Assembly: GCA_007116755.1 (NCBI GenBank)
Contig: SKHU01000270.1
Coordinates: 1 to 26,748 of the forward strand
Length of the DNA stretch: 26,748 bases
Direction: 5' to 3'
From: Alphaproteobacteria bacterium
GTDB taxonomy: Bacteria > Pseudomonadota > Alphaproteobacteria > Micavibrionales > CSBR16-224
Position numbers and translations under genes: made by a program. Position 1 is the first letter of the stretch. The number at the start of each line of letters is the position of its first letter. Below are positions 7,512 through 14,632 of this stretch, one piece after another. The notes beneath the pieces were generated by a model. The model was not told the origin of the DNA and did not search any database. It saw only the letters and a program-made list of their open reading frames with translations.

Positions 7512-7517
7512 TAAGAA

Positions 7518-7561
7518 ATCCTCCTTTATCCTATTATATCCTACTTTATCTTTTTCAGCAA
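7518..7561 (-). promoter_or_regulatory. parDE promoter with 10-bp-phased operator repeats
   Basis: On the minus strand, TTGCTG (7556-7561) and a perfect TATAAT (7533-7538) are separated by 17 bases, with start near 7526. The pentamer AGGAT (plus-strand ATCCT) occurs at 7518, 7528 and 7538, with a near-copy (ATCTT) at 7548: four sites exactly 10 bases apart across the -10, start and ribosome binding site. Equally spaced sites on one DNA face are what a ribbon-helix-helix repressor would use. Confidence 0.7.
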
Positions 7562-7635
7562 ACAGAAACAAAAATTTCAAGAGGACGCGCCCGGAAGGGA
7601 ATGAAGTATCGTGCCCCGCTTTTTTTAGCAAGACC

Positions 7636-8430
7636 TCATTTGATTCTGTGCGGTGTTGCACGGGATTGGGGCGGCCGCTGCGGGGTTTTTGCGGGAGAGC
7701 CGCTATCGGTGACGGAATCATTCAGGGCATGCAGGAATGCTTTATAGTTTTCCTGTAATTCGCTGCGGCTTTTGCCGCGATGGCGGTCGGCGGTGATCTC
7801 TTTCAACTGCGGCAGAATTTTTGACAGCATATGCGCAAAACCGGGCACGGCGTATGTCATGGTGATGTTTTCCGGAACGGCATTGATCCGGCGCAGCATC
7901 GCCGAGGTGACGGCATGGCAGTTTTTCGTTTTTTGCGTCAGCGTTACGCCTTTATAGGGCAGATCGTTTTGATTGATCAGTCGTCCCGCCTCCAGACAGC
8001 TCAGCCAAAGCGGCATAATCTCCTCATAGCTGCCGATTTTGACCGGAACGACAACGTCGGCCGGATCGCTGCGCAGCTTCCCCTCGCTGGCATGAACGCG
8101 CAGGCGGCTGATTTTCGCATCCATCCCCGTCCATTTCGCCACACGGTTGAAAAGGGGACGTACACGCATTTCCGAGGCCAGAATGTTGAAAATATTATAG
8201 AGAGACTGGCCGCCATGCCCCAGCTTTTTCAGCGGGCGGTGATAGGATGTGCCGTGAATTTCCGACAGAATTTTGTCTTTCTCGTCTTTCAGGACAAGGA
8301 AGGAATGCGACGCATCGCGCCCGAACAGAATATTGTCCAGCCGCCCGAAATCCAGAGGTGTTTCGTGCAGTTCAATCCGCAGTTTTTCAGGAAAACCGAT
8401 ATTTTCGACTTTTTCAGCCAGCTTTTTCAC
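7636..8430 (-). CDS. Unknown protein with His...Asn-Cys signature
   Basis: About 264 residues. A TTG at 8436 extends the frame by two codons, but GGGGAG is directly against it and correctly placed (6 bases) for the GTG at 8430, so I choose GTG. No signal peptide or membrane segment. The N-terminal half contains SHSFLVLKDEKDKILSEIHG (His44 in the TTG numbering), and a later segment reads TKNCHAVTSAML (Asn172-Cys173). A His in a strand followed by a downstream Asn-Cys at a helix start is the arrangement of permuted papain-like (LRAT/YiiX-type) enzymes, but this is only a pattern match. The C-terminal 25 residues are Pro/Arg/Gln-rich and disordered. It has its own strong promoter and is not in an operon. 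Confidence 0.75.
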   Translation of the reverse strand: MKKLAEKVENIGFPEKLRIELHETPLDFGRLDNILFGRDASHSFLVLKDEKDKILSEIHGTSYHRPLKKLGHGGQSLYNIFNILASEMRVRPLFNRVAKWTGMDAKISRLRVHASEGKLRSDPADVVVPVKIGSYEEIMPLWLSCLEAGRLINQNDLPYKGVTLTQKTKNCHAVTSAMLRRINAVPENITMTYAVPGFAHMLSKILPQLKEITADRHRGKSRSELQENYKAFLHALNDSVTDSGSPAKTPQRPPQSRATPHRIK

Positions 8431-8468
8431 AGTCAACTCCCCGGAAGATCACACGGATCGGCCATTAT

Positions 8469-8510
8469 ATTATTTTCATAATAATAGCAAATATCGCATG
8501 GAAAAGTCAA
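8469..8510 (-). promoter_or_regulatory. Strong promoter with palindromic operator candidate
   Basis: On the minus strand, TTGACT (8505-8510), an 18-base spacer ending in TGC, and TATTAT (8481-8486) form an extended -10 promoter with 5/6 matches in both hexamers; start near 8474. The inverted repeat ATTATT / AATAAT (8469-8474 and 8480-8485) covers the -10 and start site and could be an operator. Between this and the repeat at 8581, about 70 bases hold nothing recognisable. Confidence 0.65.
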
Positions 8511-8580
8511 TAAAAACCGGATTTTCCGTTATTCTAAAAGGGGGTAAAAAAAGGGATCCGGATTGCCGCCCTCCCGTCTT

Positions 8581-8683
8581 TTGTCATTGCGAGCGACCTT
8601 GGGGGAGCGCGGCAATCCATAAACTGCCGGTTCGCGCCGCCTTTCTGGATCGCCGCGCCGCTAATCGCGGCTCGCGATGACAA
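8581..8683. repeat. Palindromic dispersed repeat (TGTCATTGCGAGCG type)
   Basis: The outer arms TTGTCATTGCGAGC (8581-8594) and its inverted copy (8670-8683, one mismatch) enclose a second inverted pair, GCGCGGCAATCCA (from about 8607) matched by a near-perfect inverted copy around 8646-8659. The element could fold as a long hairpin of about 100 bases. It resembles the widely scattered palindromic repeats that carry GTCATTGCGAGCG ends. It lies just past the nadE stop, and is similar in its first bases (TGTCATT) but otherwise different from the repeat at 6212. Confidence 0.75.
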
Positions 8684-8710
8684 TAGAAAAAGTTTGTCAA
8701 CAGCCGCGTG

Positions 8711-10387
8711 TCAGTCGTCCAGCAGTGAGACGAAGCCGGAGGTGATGGGGTAGCGGCGGTCGCGGCCGAAGGCTTTGGCGGTGATTTTGATGCCGGGTGC
8801 GCCCTGCCGCCGCTTGAATTCCGCGCCGTCCAGCAGCCGCCAGACCTCGTTGACCGTTTCCCGATCATGGCCGCGTGCGGTAATTTCCTCCAGCCCCGTA
8901 TCGCATTCGATCAGGCAATAGAGAATATCGTCCAGCGCATCATAAGGCGGCAGCGTGTCCTCGTCTTTCTGGTTTTCGCGCAGCTCCGCCGTCGGCGGTT
9001 TGGACAGGATCGTTTCGGGAATAACCCGCCCCTCCCGCCCCAGCGCATGGTCGGGAAAATGCGCGTTGCGCCAGCGGCACAGCTCATAGACAAGGGTTTT
9101 ATACACATCTTTCAGCGGCGCGAAGCCGCCGCACATATCGCCGTACAGTGTCGCATAACCGACGGCGGTTTCGGATTTGTTGCCCGTGGCCAGCACCATA
9201 TCGCCCGAGGCGTTGGACAGCGCCATCAAAATCACGCCGCGCAGCCGCGCCTGCAGATTTTCGGCCGTCAGCCCCTTGACCTCCGTTGCGGGGCGCAGCA
9301 GATGCGCAAATTCCTCCATCGCGGTTTTGAGCGGAATTTCCGCATAATGCGCCCCGATCAGCATGGCGCAGGTTTTGGCATCCTTGATGCTTTGCGCGGA
9401 AGTATGCGGCGAGGGCATCATCACGCAGCGCACGCAGTCCGCGCCGAGCGCATCAGCGGCCAGCGCCGCGGTCAGCGCACTGTCCACCCCGCCCGACATG
9501 CCGATCACAACGCCGGAAAACCCGTTTTTTTCCACATAATCGCGCAAGCCCAGCAGCAGTGTCTGGTAAATACTTTGTGTTTCATCGTAAAGCGGCACGG
9601 AATCCGGTGCGGCGGTGCAGGCAAGAATGCGCCGCACCCCTGCTGCAGATTGTTTATCCGGTGCCCATGAGGTGATGGCAACATGCTCGCAATGCGACGG
9701 GCAGACCAGCACGGTTTCGCCGTTTTTGTCGAGCATGAAAGACGCGCCGTCAAAGACGATCTCGTCCTGCCCGCCCGCCTGATTGACGTAGATCAGCGGC
9801 AGGCCGCTTTCGCGTACGCGATCTCGCGCATGGCCGGTGCGCACATCGAATTTCCCCGTCTCGAACGGGCTGCCGTTGGCGGCGATCAGGATTTCCGCGC
9901 CGTTTTGTTTCAGATGCGCGGTCACGGCAGGTTTCCACATATCCTCGCAGGTCATCATCCCCAGACGGTACCCCTTGAATGTGACGGGTTCGGGCAGAGG
10001 GCCCGCATCAAAATTGCGTACTTCGTCAAACACGCCGTAATTGGGCAATTCGTGTTTCGGGCGCACGGCGGTCACGGTTTTGTTTTCGATGAATAAAATC
10101 GCATTATAGACCTTGCCGTCCACAGCCGGCCACAGCGTACTGAGCGCCAGCGCCGGATGATGGTCGGGCAGAGCCGCGATCATCTCCTCCGCATAGCGGC
10201 GGGCGCTGTCCACAAAAAACGGCTTGCGCGCCAGATCCTCAATCGGGTAACCCGTCAGCGACAATTCGTTAAAAACGATAAGATCGGCGCGTCCCGCACA
10301 GTCGCGCACCACATGCAGAATTTTTTCCGCATTGTCGTGAAGCGCCCCCAGAACGGGGTTAAGCTGTGCCAGTGCGATTTTTAACAC
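8711..10387 (-). CDS. nadE: Glutamine-dependent NAD+ synthetase
   Basis: Converts nicotinic acid adenine dinucleotide to NAD+ using ATP and ammonia drawn from glutamine; cytoplasmic. It has 558 residues and two domains. Residues 1-270 are a nitrilase-fold glutaminase with the catalytic triad Glu41 (FNELSLTGYP), Lys111 (RPKHELPNYG) and Cys147 (MMTCEDMW). Residues 275-558 are the ATP-PPase synthetase with the P-loop SGGVDS (298-303), followed by MPSPHTS and ATGNKSE, and the GDMCGGFAPLKDVYKT block. The start is a GTG lying only 3 bases after the stop of the DAHP synthase gene, with no strong ribosome binding site, so translation is probably coupled. Length and motif order are normal for the two-domain enzyme. 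Confidence 0.96.
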   Translation of the reverse strand: MLKIALAQLNPVLGALHDNAEKILHVVRDCAGRADLIVFNELSLTGYPIEDLARKPFFVDSARRYAEEMIAALPDHHPALALSTLWPAVDGKVYNAILFIENKTVTAVRPKHELPNYGVFDEVRNFDAGPLPEPVTFKGYRLGMMTCEDMWKPAVTAHLKQNGAEILIAANGSPFETGKFDVRTGHARDRVRESGLPLIYVNQAGGQDEIVFDGASFMLDKNGETVLVCPSHCEHVAITSWAPDKQSAAGVRRILACTAAPDSVPLYDETQSIYQTLLLGLRDYVEKNGFSGVVIGMSGGVDSALTAALAADALGADCVRCVMMPSPHTSAQSIKDAKTCAMLIGAHYAEIPLKTAMEEFAHLLRPATEVKGLTAENLQARLRGVILMALSNASGDMVLATGNKSETAVGYATLYGDMCGGFAPLKDVYKTLVYELCRWRNAHFPDHALGREGRVIPETILSKPPTAELRENQKDEDTLPPYDALDDILYCLIECDTGLEEITARGHDRETVNEVWRLLDGAEFKRRQGAPGIKITAKAFGRDRRYPITSGFVSLLDD

Positions 10388-10390
10388 GTT

Positions 10391-11788
10391 TTACGCACTT
10401 TCTTCCGCAGTTTTTCCCGCAGTTTTTTCTGCCGTATCATGTGCCGCGCGGATTTCCTCGGCCACCTGAAAGGCCAGTTCAATTGCCTGCCGTGCGTTCA
10501 GCCGCGGGTCGCAATGGGTGTGATAGCGCAGCGACAGATCCTCTTCGGTAATATCGTCGGCACCGCCCGTGCATTCCGTCACGTCCCGCCCCGTCATTTC
10601 CAGATGGATGCCGCCCGGATGCGATCCTTCCGCACGGTGGACGGCAAAAAATTCGCGGATTTCGCCCAGCATATTGTCAAAACGGCGGGTCTTGTAGCCG
10701 GTGGCGGATTTTTCGGTATTGCCGTGCATCGGATCGCAAAGCCATGTGACTTTGCGTCCTTCCTGCAATGTTTTGCGGATCAGTTTCGGCAGATATTTTT
10801 CCACCGTGCCCTGCCCGAAACGTGAAATCAGCGTGATGCGTCCGGCTTCGTTTTCGGGGTTGAGCGTATCCAGCAGCGTCAAAAGCTCGTCCGGATCAAG
10901 CGACGGCCCGCATTTGATGCCGATCGGATTGTTGACGCCGCGCAGAAATTCGACATGCGCCCCGCCGGGCTGGCGGGTGCGGTCGCCGATCCACAGGAAA
11001 TGCGCGGAGACCGCGTACCAGTCGCCCGTTGTCGAGTCGGTGCGGGTCAGCGCCTGCTCATACGGCAGCAGCAGCGCCTCATGCGATGTAAAAAACTCCG
11101 TTTCGCGCACGATATTGCTGCTGTCCAGATCAATCCCGATGGCGGAGAGGAAAGACAGCGCATGTTCGATCTCCCGCGCCACAGTCATATAACGCTCGCC
11201 TTCCGGGCTGCCTTTGGCAAAATCCAGAATCCATTGTTTGACGCGGTGCAGATCCGCATAACCGCCGCGTGAGAACGACCGCAAAAGGTTCAGCGTTGCC
11301 GTGGACTGGTTATAAGCCTGCATGATGCGTGCGGGATCGGGCAGCCGCGTTTTTTCGTCAAAATCCAGCCCGTTGACGATATCGCCGCGGTAGGACGGCA
11401 GCGTCAGCCCGTTCTGCGTTTCCGTGTTGTCCGAACGCGGCTTGGCGAATTGTCCGGCCATGCGTCCCATTTTGACCACAGGCATACGTGCGGCAAAGGT
11501 CAGAATAACGCTCATCTGCAGCAATACGCGGAAGGTGTCGCGGATATTCTGCGGGTGAAACTCGGCAAAACTTTCCGCGCAATCACCGCCCTGCAGCACA
11601 AAGGCGTTGCCTTCGGCGGCGTCAGCCAGCTTGTCTTTCAGATGGCGGCTTTCGCCTGCGAAAACCAGCGGCGGCATTTTCTGCAGGAAATCCAGCGTTT
11701 CCTGTAATTTCATGTGATCGTCATATTCGGGGAGCTGCTCGGCAGGTTTTTGCGTCCAGCTTTCCGGTGTCCATTCTTTCGCACCCAA
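10391..11788 (-). CDS. aroG: Class II 3-deoxy-7-phosphoheptulonate (DAHP) synthase
   Basis: Condenses phosphoenolpyruvate and erythrose-4-phosphate, the first step of the shikimate pathway. The frame is open to 11917, but the family N terminus (KEWTPESW) lies well inside it. A TTG at 11788 gives MGAKEWTPESW with AGGA eight bases upstream and 465 residues, normal for the plant/Mycobacterium-type class II enzyme. Metal ligands by family alignment are Cys70 (QGGDCAESF), His355 (CDPMHGNT), Glu397 (HLEMTGRDV) and Asp427 (CDPRLN). VKMGRMAGQFAKPRS (105-119) and GIKCGPS contribute to substrate binding. The last 20 residues are a variable Ala/Glu/Lys tail. First gene of a two-gene operon with nadE; the symbol follows mycobacterial usage. 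Confidence 0.94.
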   Translation of the reverse strand: MGAKEWTPESWTQKPAEQLPEYDDHMKLQETLDFLQKMPPLVFAGESRHLKDKLADAAEGNAFVLQGGDCAESFAEFHPQNIRDTFRVLLQMSVILTFAARMPVVKMGRMAGQFAKPRSDNTETQNGLTLPSYRGDIVNGLDFDEKTRLPDPARIMQAYNQSTATLNLLRSFSRGGYADLHRVKQWILDFAKGSPEGERYMTVAREIEHALSFLSAIGIDLDSSNIVRETEFFTSHEALLLPYEQALTRTDSTTGDWYAVSAHFLWIGDRTRQPGGAHVEFLRGVNNPIGIKCGPSLDPDELLTLLDTLNPENEAGRITLISRFGQGTVEKYLPKLIRKTLQEGRKVTWLCDPMHGNTEKSATGYKTRRFDNMLGEIREFFAVHRAEGSHPGGIHLEMTGRDVTECTGGADDITEEDLSLRYHTHCDPRLNARQAIELAFQVAEEIRAAHDTAEKTAGKTAEESA

Positions 11789-11805
11789 TTTTCTTGTCCT
11801 TTTTT

Positions 11806-11818
11806 CTTGAATTTCAAG
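11806..11818. promoter_or_regulatory. Perfect palindrome in the DAHP synthase leader
   Basis: CTTGAATTTCAAG is a 13-base palindrome (6-base arms around a central T) lying just upstream of the AGGA ribosome binding site of the DAHP synthase gene. It could be an operator or simply chance in AT-rich DNA. Confidence 0.3.
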
Positions 11819-11857
11819 CTCTGTTTTTTGAAGAACAAGCCTACACCAAATGCAGCG

Positions 11858-11886
11858 TTTCCAAAAGCGGAAAAATATGTTATGAT
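11858..11886 (+). promoter_or_regulatory. Putative sbcB promoter
   Basis: TTTCCA (11858-11863), a 17-base spacer and TATGAT (11881-11886) form a moderate sigma70-like promoter with start near 11893, leaving a leader of about 47 bases before the sbcB start. Confidence 0.45.
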
Positions 11887-11939
11887 AATCCCGCTTACAG
11901 TTATAAAAAAACCGCACGATTTTGCCGGAGGAGGCATTT

Positions 11940-13550
11940 ATGGGCCATATTTTTTACGATCTGGAAACATCTGATCTGGACCGCAATTTCGGACAGATTT
12001 TGCAAATCGGCCTAATTTACACCGATGACGACCTCAACGAGATTGAACGCAAGGAAATCCGCGCCCGCCGCAACCCGTGGGTCGTGCCCTCGCCCGGTGC
12101 GCTGTTGACGACGGGTTTTACCGATGACGATCTTGAAAAACAACCGGGCAGCCTGTTTGACCTTGTGCATGAGCTGAAAGACTGGCTGGACAAAAAAGAC
12201 TGGCCGCTGACCTTCTGGGGCTATAACAGCCTGCGTTTTGACGAGCCGGTTTTGCAGAATGCGCTGCACCAGAATCTGGAAGAGCCGTTTTTGACCTCCT
12301 CCGCAAAAAAATGGGGCGAGGAACGCAATACGAAATCCGACGTGCTGACCCTCGTCAAGGCCGTGCATATCTATGCGCCCGGCGTTTTGAAACTGGAGGA
12401 GAAAACCAGCTTCGGCACAGCCGCAATCTCGCTTTTGAAAGTCTGCGCCCAGAACGGTATTGATCTCAGCGACGAGGCTGCGCATGATGCTATGGCCGAT
12501 ATCGAGGCCACGGTGGCAGTCGCCCGCAAGCTGAAAAAAGAAGCCCCCGAAATCTGGGACCAGATGCTGAAAATGCGCAGCAAGGACGGCGTTGAGGGTT
12601 TTTTGAAAAACAATCCCGTCTTCGCCTACAGCCACGCGCCGCAGCGCGGCAGTTTTGTCAGCGAAAATATTATGGTCTCGGCCGTGGCGCAAAACCCTGT
12701 TTATGCCAATGAGCATATCGTTTTTGATCTGCGTTTTGATCCCGCCGATTATCTCGACAAATCCGCAGACGAAATTGCGGAAATGATGAAAACACAGGAT
12801 GAAGAGCATTGGAAACAGCCCTTCCACCCGCTGCGCAAAAACCAGCAGCCGGTTTTGATGCCGCAAAATCTTGCCGGGCCGGTTATGCCGGATGATCTGG
12901 ATGAAGAAACGCTGAAAATGCGGGCAAAAATGATTCACAGCAATCCCGATTTTCAAAAACGCGTTGCCGAAGCCGCGAAAAAAGCACGTCCGGTTTATGA
13001 TAACGGCACGGAGCCGGAACAGCAGATTTTCGATTTTGTCGGCAAGGCGCACAGCCGCGATGTCAAATTATGGATGGACGGTTTTAAAAACGGCGATTGG
13101 GAGCAACGCGAAAAACTGATCGGGGAATTTCCCAAACGGTTTGAGGAGGCGCTGAAAGACCAGCCGTCGATCGGGCGGTTTCTGACCTTTGCCCGCCGTA
13201 TCGTTTTTGCCGATGCGCCTGAAACCATGGAGGACGCGGCGCGCAAAAAATACGCCGAAGCGCTGTATAAACGCCTGACCACAACCGATGACGTGCCGTG
13301 GATGACGCTTCCCAAGGCCCGCGCCGAACTTGACGCGATTGCCGAGGAACGCAAAAACGACCCGAATTCGCGCTGGAAGGACAAAACCGAGGAGCAGATT
13401 GCGGGCTTGCGCAGCTATTACGACAAGCTGGAAACCCGCCTGAAAGCGGCCGCACTCGGCAAAGCGCCTTTGAACAGGGATGATTTGGGAAACGATAACG
13501 GCCGCGCCGATGCGCGGCGCGGCAACCGCCCCCGTCGCCCGGGCATGTAG
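11940..13550 (+). CDS. sbcB: Exodeoxyribonuclease I
   Basis: A 3'-to-5' single-strand DNA exonuclease of the DEDDh (DnaQ) class, used in recombination and mismatch repair. An in-frame upstream CTG/ATG-like extension exists from 11922, but GGAGGAGG at 11926-11933 selects the ATG at 11940, giving 536 residues. Catalytic residues are Asp7 and Glu9 (FYDLETS), Asp101 (GYNSLRFDE), His182 and Asp187 (AAHDAMADIEA). The family-typical WGYNSLRFDEPVLQ and GVLKLEEKTSF blocks follow. The C-terminal half carries the ExoI-specific region, ending in an Arg-rich tail (ADARRGNRPRR) beyond the length of the E. coli enzyme (475 residues). SbcB is less usual in alphaproteobacteria than in gammaproteobacteria. Confidence 0.93.
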   Translation: MGHIFYDLETSDLDRNFGQILQIGLIYTDDDLNEIERKEIRARRNPWVVPSPGALLTTGFTDDDLEKQPGSLFDLVHELKDWLDKKDWPLTFWGYNSLRFDEPVLQNALHQNLEEPFLTSSAKKWGEERNTKSDVLTLVKAVHIYAPGVLKLEEKTSFGTAAISLLKVCAQNGIDLSDEAAHDAMADIEATVAVARKLKKEAPEIWDQMLKMRSKDGVEGFLKNNPVFAYSHAPQRGSFVSENIMVSAVAQNPVYANEHIVFDLRFDPADYLDKSADEIAEMMKTQDEEHWKQPFHPLRKNQQPVLMPQNLAGPVMPDDLDEETLKMRAKMIHSNPDFQKRVAEAAKKARPVYDNGTEPEQQIFDFVGKAHSRDVKLWMDGFKNGDWEQREKLIGEFPKRFEEALKDQPSIGRFLTFARRIVFADAPETMEDAARKKYAEALYKRLTTTDDVPWMTLPKARAELDAIAEERKNDPNSRWKDKTEEQIAGLRSYYDKLETRLKAAALGKAPLNRDDLGNDNGRADARRGNRPRRPGM

Positions 13551-13570
13551 CGCATCTTTCCAAGCCTGTT

Positions 13571-13620
13571 GATAAACCCTGTCAATTTTGGAGAAGGGCA
13601 CCCTGCTTGCGGGGTTTATC
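13571..13620 (+). terminator. Probable terminator-like stem after sbcB
   Basis: GATAAACCC (13571-13579) pairs with GGGTTTATC (13612-13620). The 32-base interval contains a smaller pair (AGGG / CCCT), so two folds compete. A pyrimidine-rich TTCCGATTTCTTTTTCTTTT follows rather than a clean T run. Confidence 0.45.
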
Positions 13621-13697
13621 TTCCGATTTCTTTTTCTTTTGCTGTGGAATAGTATAGAATGGAAGGGAGTTGTTCCTTTTAAGTCTTTAATTTTTTT

Positions 13698-13703
13698 TAT
13701 AAT
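13698..13703 (+). promoter_or_regulatory. TATAAT box immediately before the first hydrolase start
   Basis: A perfect TATAAT lies 6 bases before the ATG at 13710, after an eight-T run. No -35 match is seen at normal spacing. If used, transcription would start at or next to the ATG, making a leaderless message; consistent with this, no ribosome binding site precedes the ATG. Confidence 0.35.
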
Positions 13704-13709
13704 ATAGAC

Positions 13710-14615
13710 ATGTCAAAGAAAAAGATTACTTTCGCACTGGTCGCGTTGCTTGCGGCACTCTGTTTCGCTGCCCATTTCTTTGCGCCTGACCTGTTTGATG
13801 ATGTCATGCATTCGCCGCGCGATGCGTATACAATTCTGACCGGCTCTGCACCCGAACCGCAAAAAGCCGAGCCGCAACAGATTACCGAGTACCGCCTGCT
13901 GCCGCCGGTGCCGGTTTCGCAATACTCGCGGCACTATATCCCCAATCGCTCGGGATTGCGTAAACATGCCATGTATGTGAATTTTCTGCGGCGCAGCTAT
14001 TACGTCTATACACCGCGCCCCGTGCAGGACAGAGGCAACGCCGCTGCCGTTATTCTTTTGCATGAATCGCGCCGTGACGGCGTATCGATGGGGGATATGT
14101 GGCGTCAGGCCGCCGACCGGCATCATCTGAAACTCGTTGCACCGGACGGGCGTTTCGGCGGATGGGTCTATAAAGACAATCGCCGTTTTATCCGCCGGCT
14201 TATTAAAAAACTGCGCAATGACCCGCAGGTTGATCCCGACCGCATTTATATTGTCGGCCACGCCCATGGCGGCGTGATGGCGATTACGATGGGGGCTGAA
14301 TTTTCCGACGATATTGCCGCCGTCGGCACCCATGCGGGTATGATTGACGACCAGCGCCATTTACCGATTATCGCGGCCGCCCCGCGCAAAATACCCTATT
14401 GTTTGCTGACCGGTACCGAAAATGCGCGTTTTCCGCTGGCGCAGGTCAGATGGACGGCGGAAACACTGGCACATCACGGTCATTCGACTGTGATGATTGA
14501 AATCTACGGGCATAACGAATGGTATTACACGCTGGCCGACTGGTTTAACGAAACGCTGCTGCAATGTATGATGTATGCGACGCGGCCTACGGGCGGTGAC
14601 GAAAACAGGCAATAG
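13710..14615 (+). CDS. Membrane-anchored alpha/beta-hydrolase-like protein lacking catalytic residues
   Basis: 301 residues. A basic N terminus and hydrophobic segment (6-25) form a signal anchor or signal peptide, so the body is extracytoplasmic. Residues about 95-290 have the LpqC/poly-hydroxybutyrate depolymerase/feruloyl-esterase type fold and align throughout with the next gene. The active site has been replaced: the oxyanion HGG is HES (118-120), the GxSxG elbow reads GHAHG with Ala185 in place of Ser, and the acid position is Asn238 instead of Asp. Only His268 (YGHNEWYYTLADW) is kept. It is therefore probably a non-catalytic partner or binding protein. No ribosome binding site is seen before the ATG. 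The following gene starts 17 bases after its stop, so the two are likely cotranscribed. Confidence 0.85.
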   Translation: MSKKKITFALVALLAALCFAAHFFAPDLFDDVMHSPRDAYTILTGSAPEPQKAEPQQITEYRLLPPVPVSQYSRHYIPNRSGLRKHAMYVNFLRRSYYVYTPRPVQDRGNAAAVILLHESRRDGVSMGDMWRQAADRHHLKLVAPDGRFGGWVYKDNRRFIRRLIKKLRNDPQVDPDRIYIVGHAHGGVMAITMGAEFSDDIAAVGTHAGMIDDQRHLPIIAAAPRKIPYCLLTGTENARFPLAQVRWTAETLAHHGHSTVMIEIYGHNEWYYTLADWFNETLLQCMMYATRPTGGDENRQ

Positions 14616-14632
14616 TCACAGGCGACAGGGAA

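Noticed and set aside
7512..7721. N-terminal extension of the antitoxin to 160 residues
   Set aside because: The extension would run through the promoter and operator; a strong AAGGAGG and the family N terminus point to the ATG at 7511.
8581..8683. Possible tRNA or small RNA gene
   Set aside because: The fold is a long repeat-type hairpin without cloverleaf or anticodon features.
11789..11917. 43-residue N-terminal extension of DAHP synthase
   Set aside because: Cys/Arg/Phe-rich sequence unlike the family, overlapping the divergent sbcB control region; the TTG at 11788 has a good ribosome binding site.
12012..13052. A 346-codon open frame on the minus strand
   Set aside because: Shadow of sbcB; the sense strand carries the DEDDh motifs.
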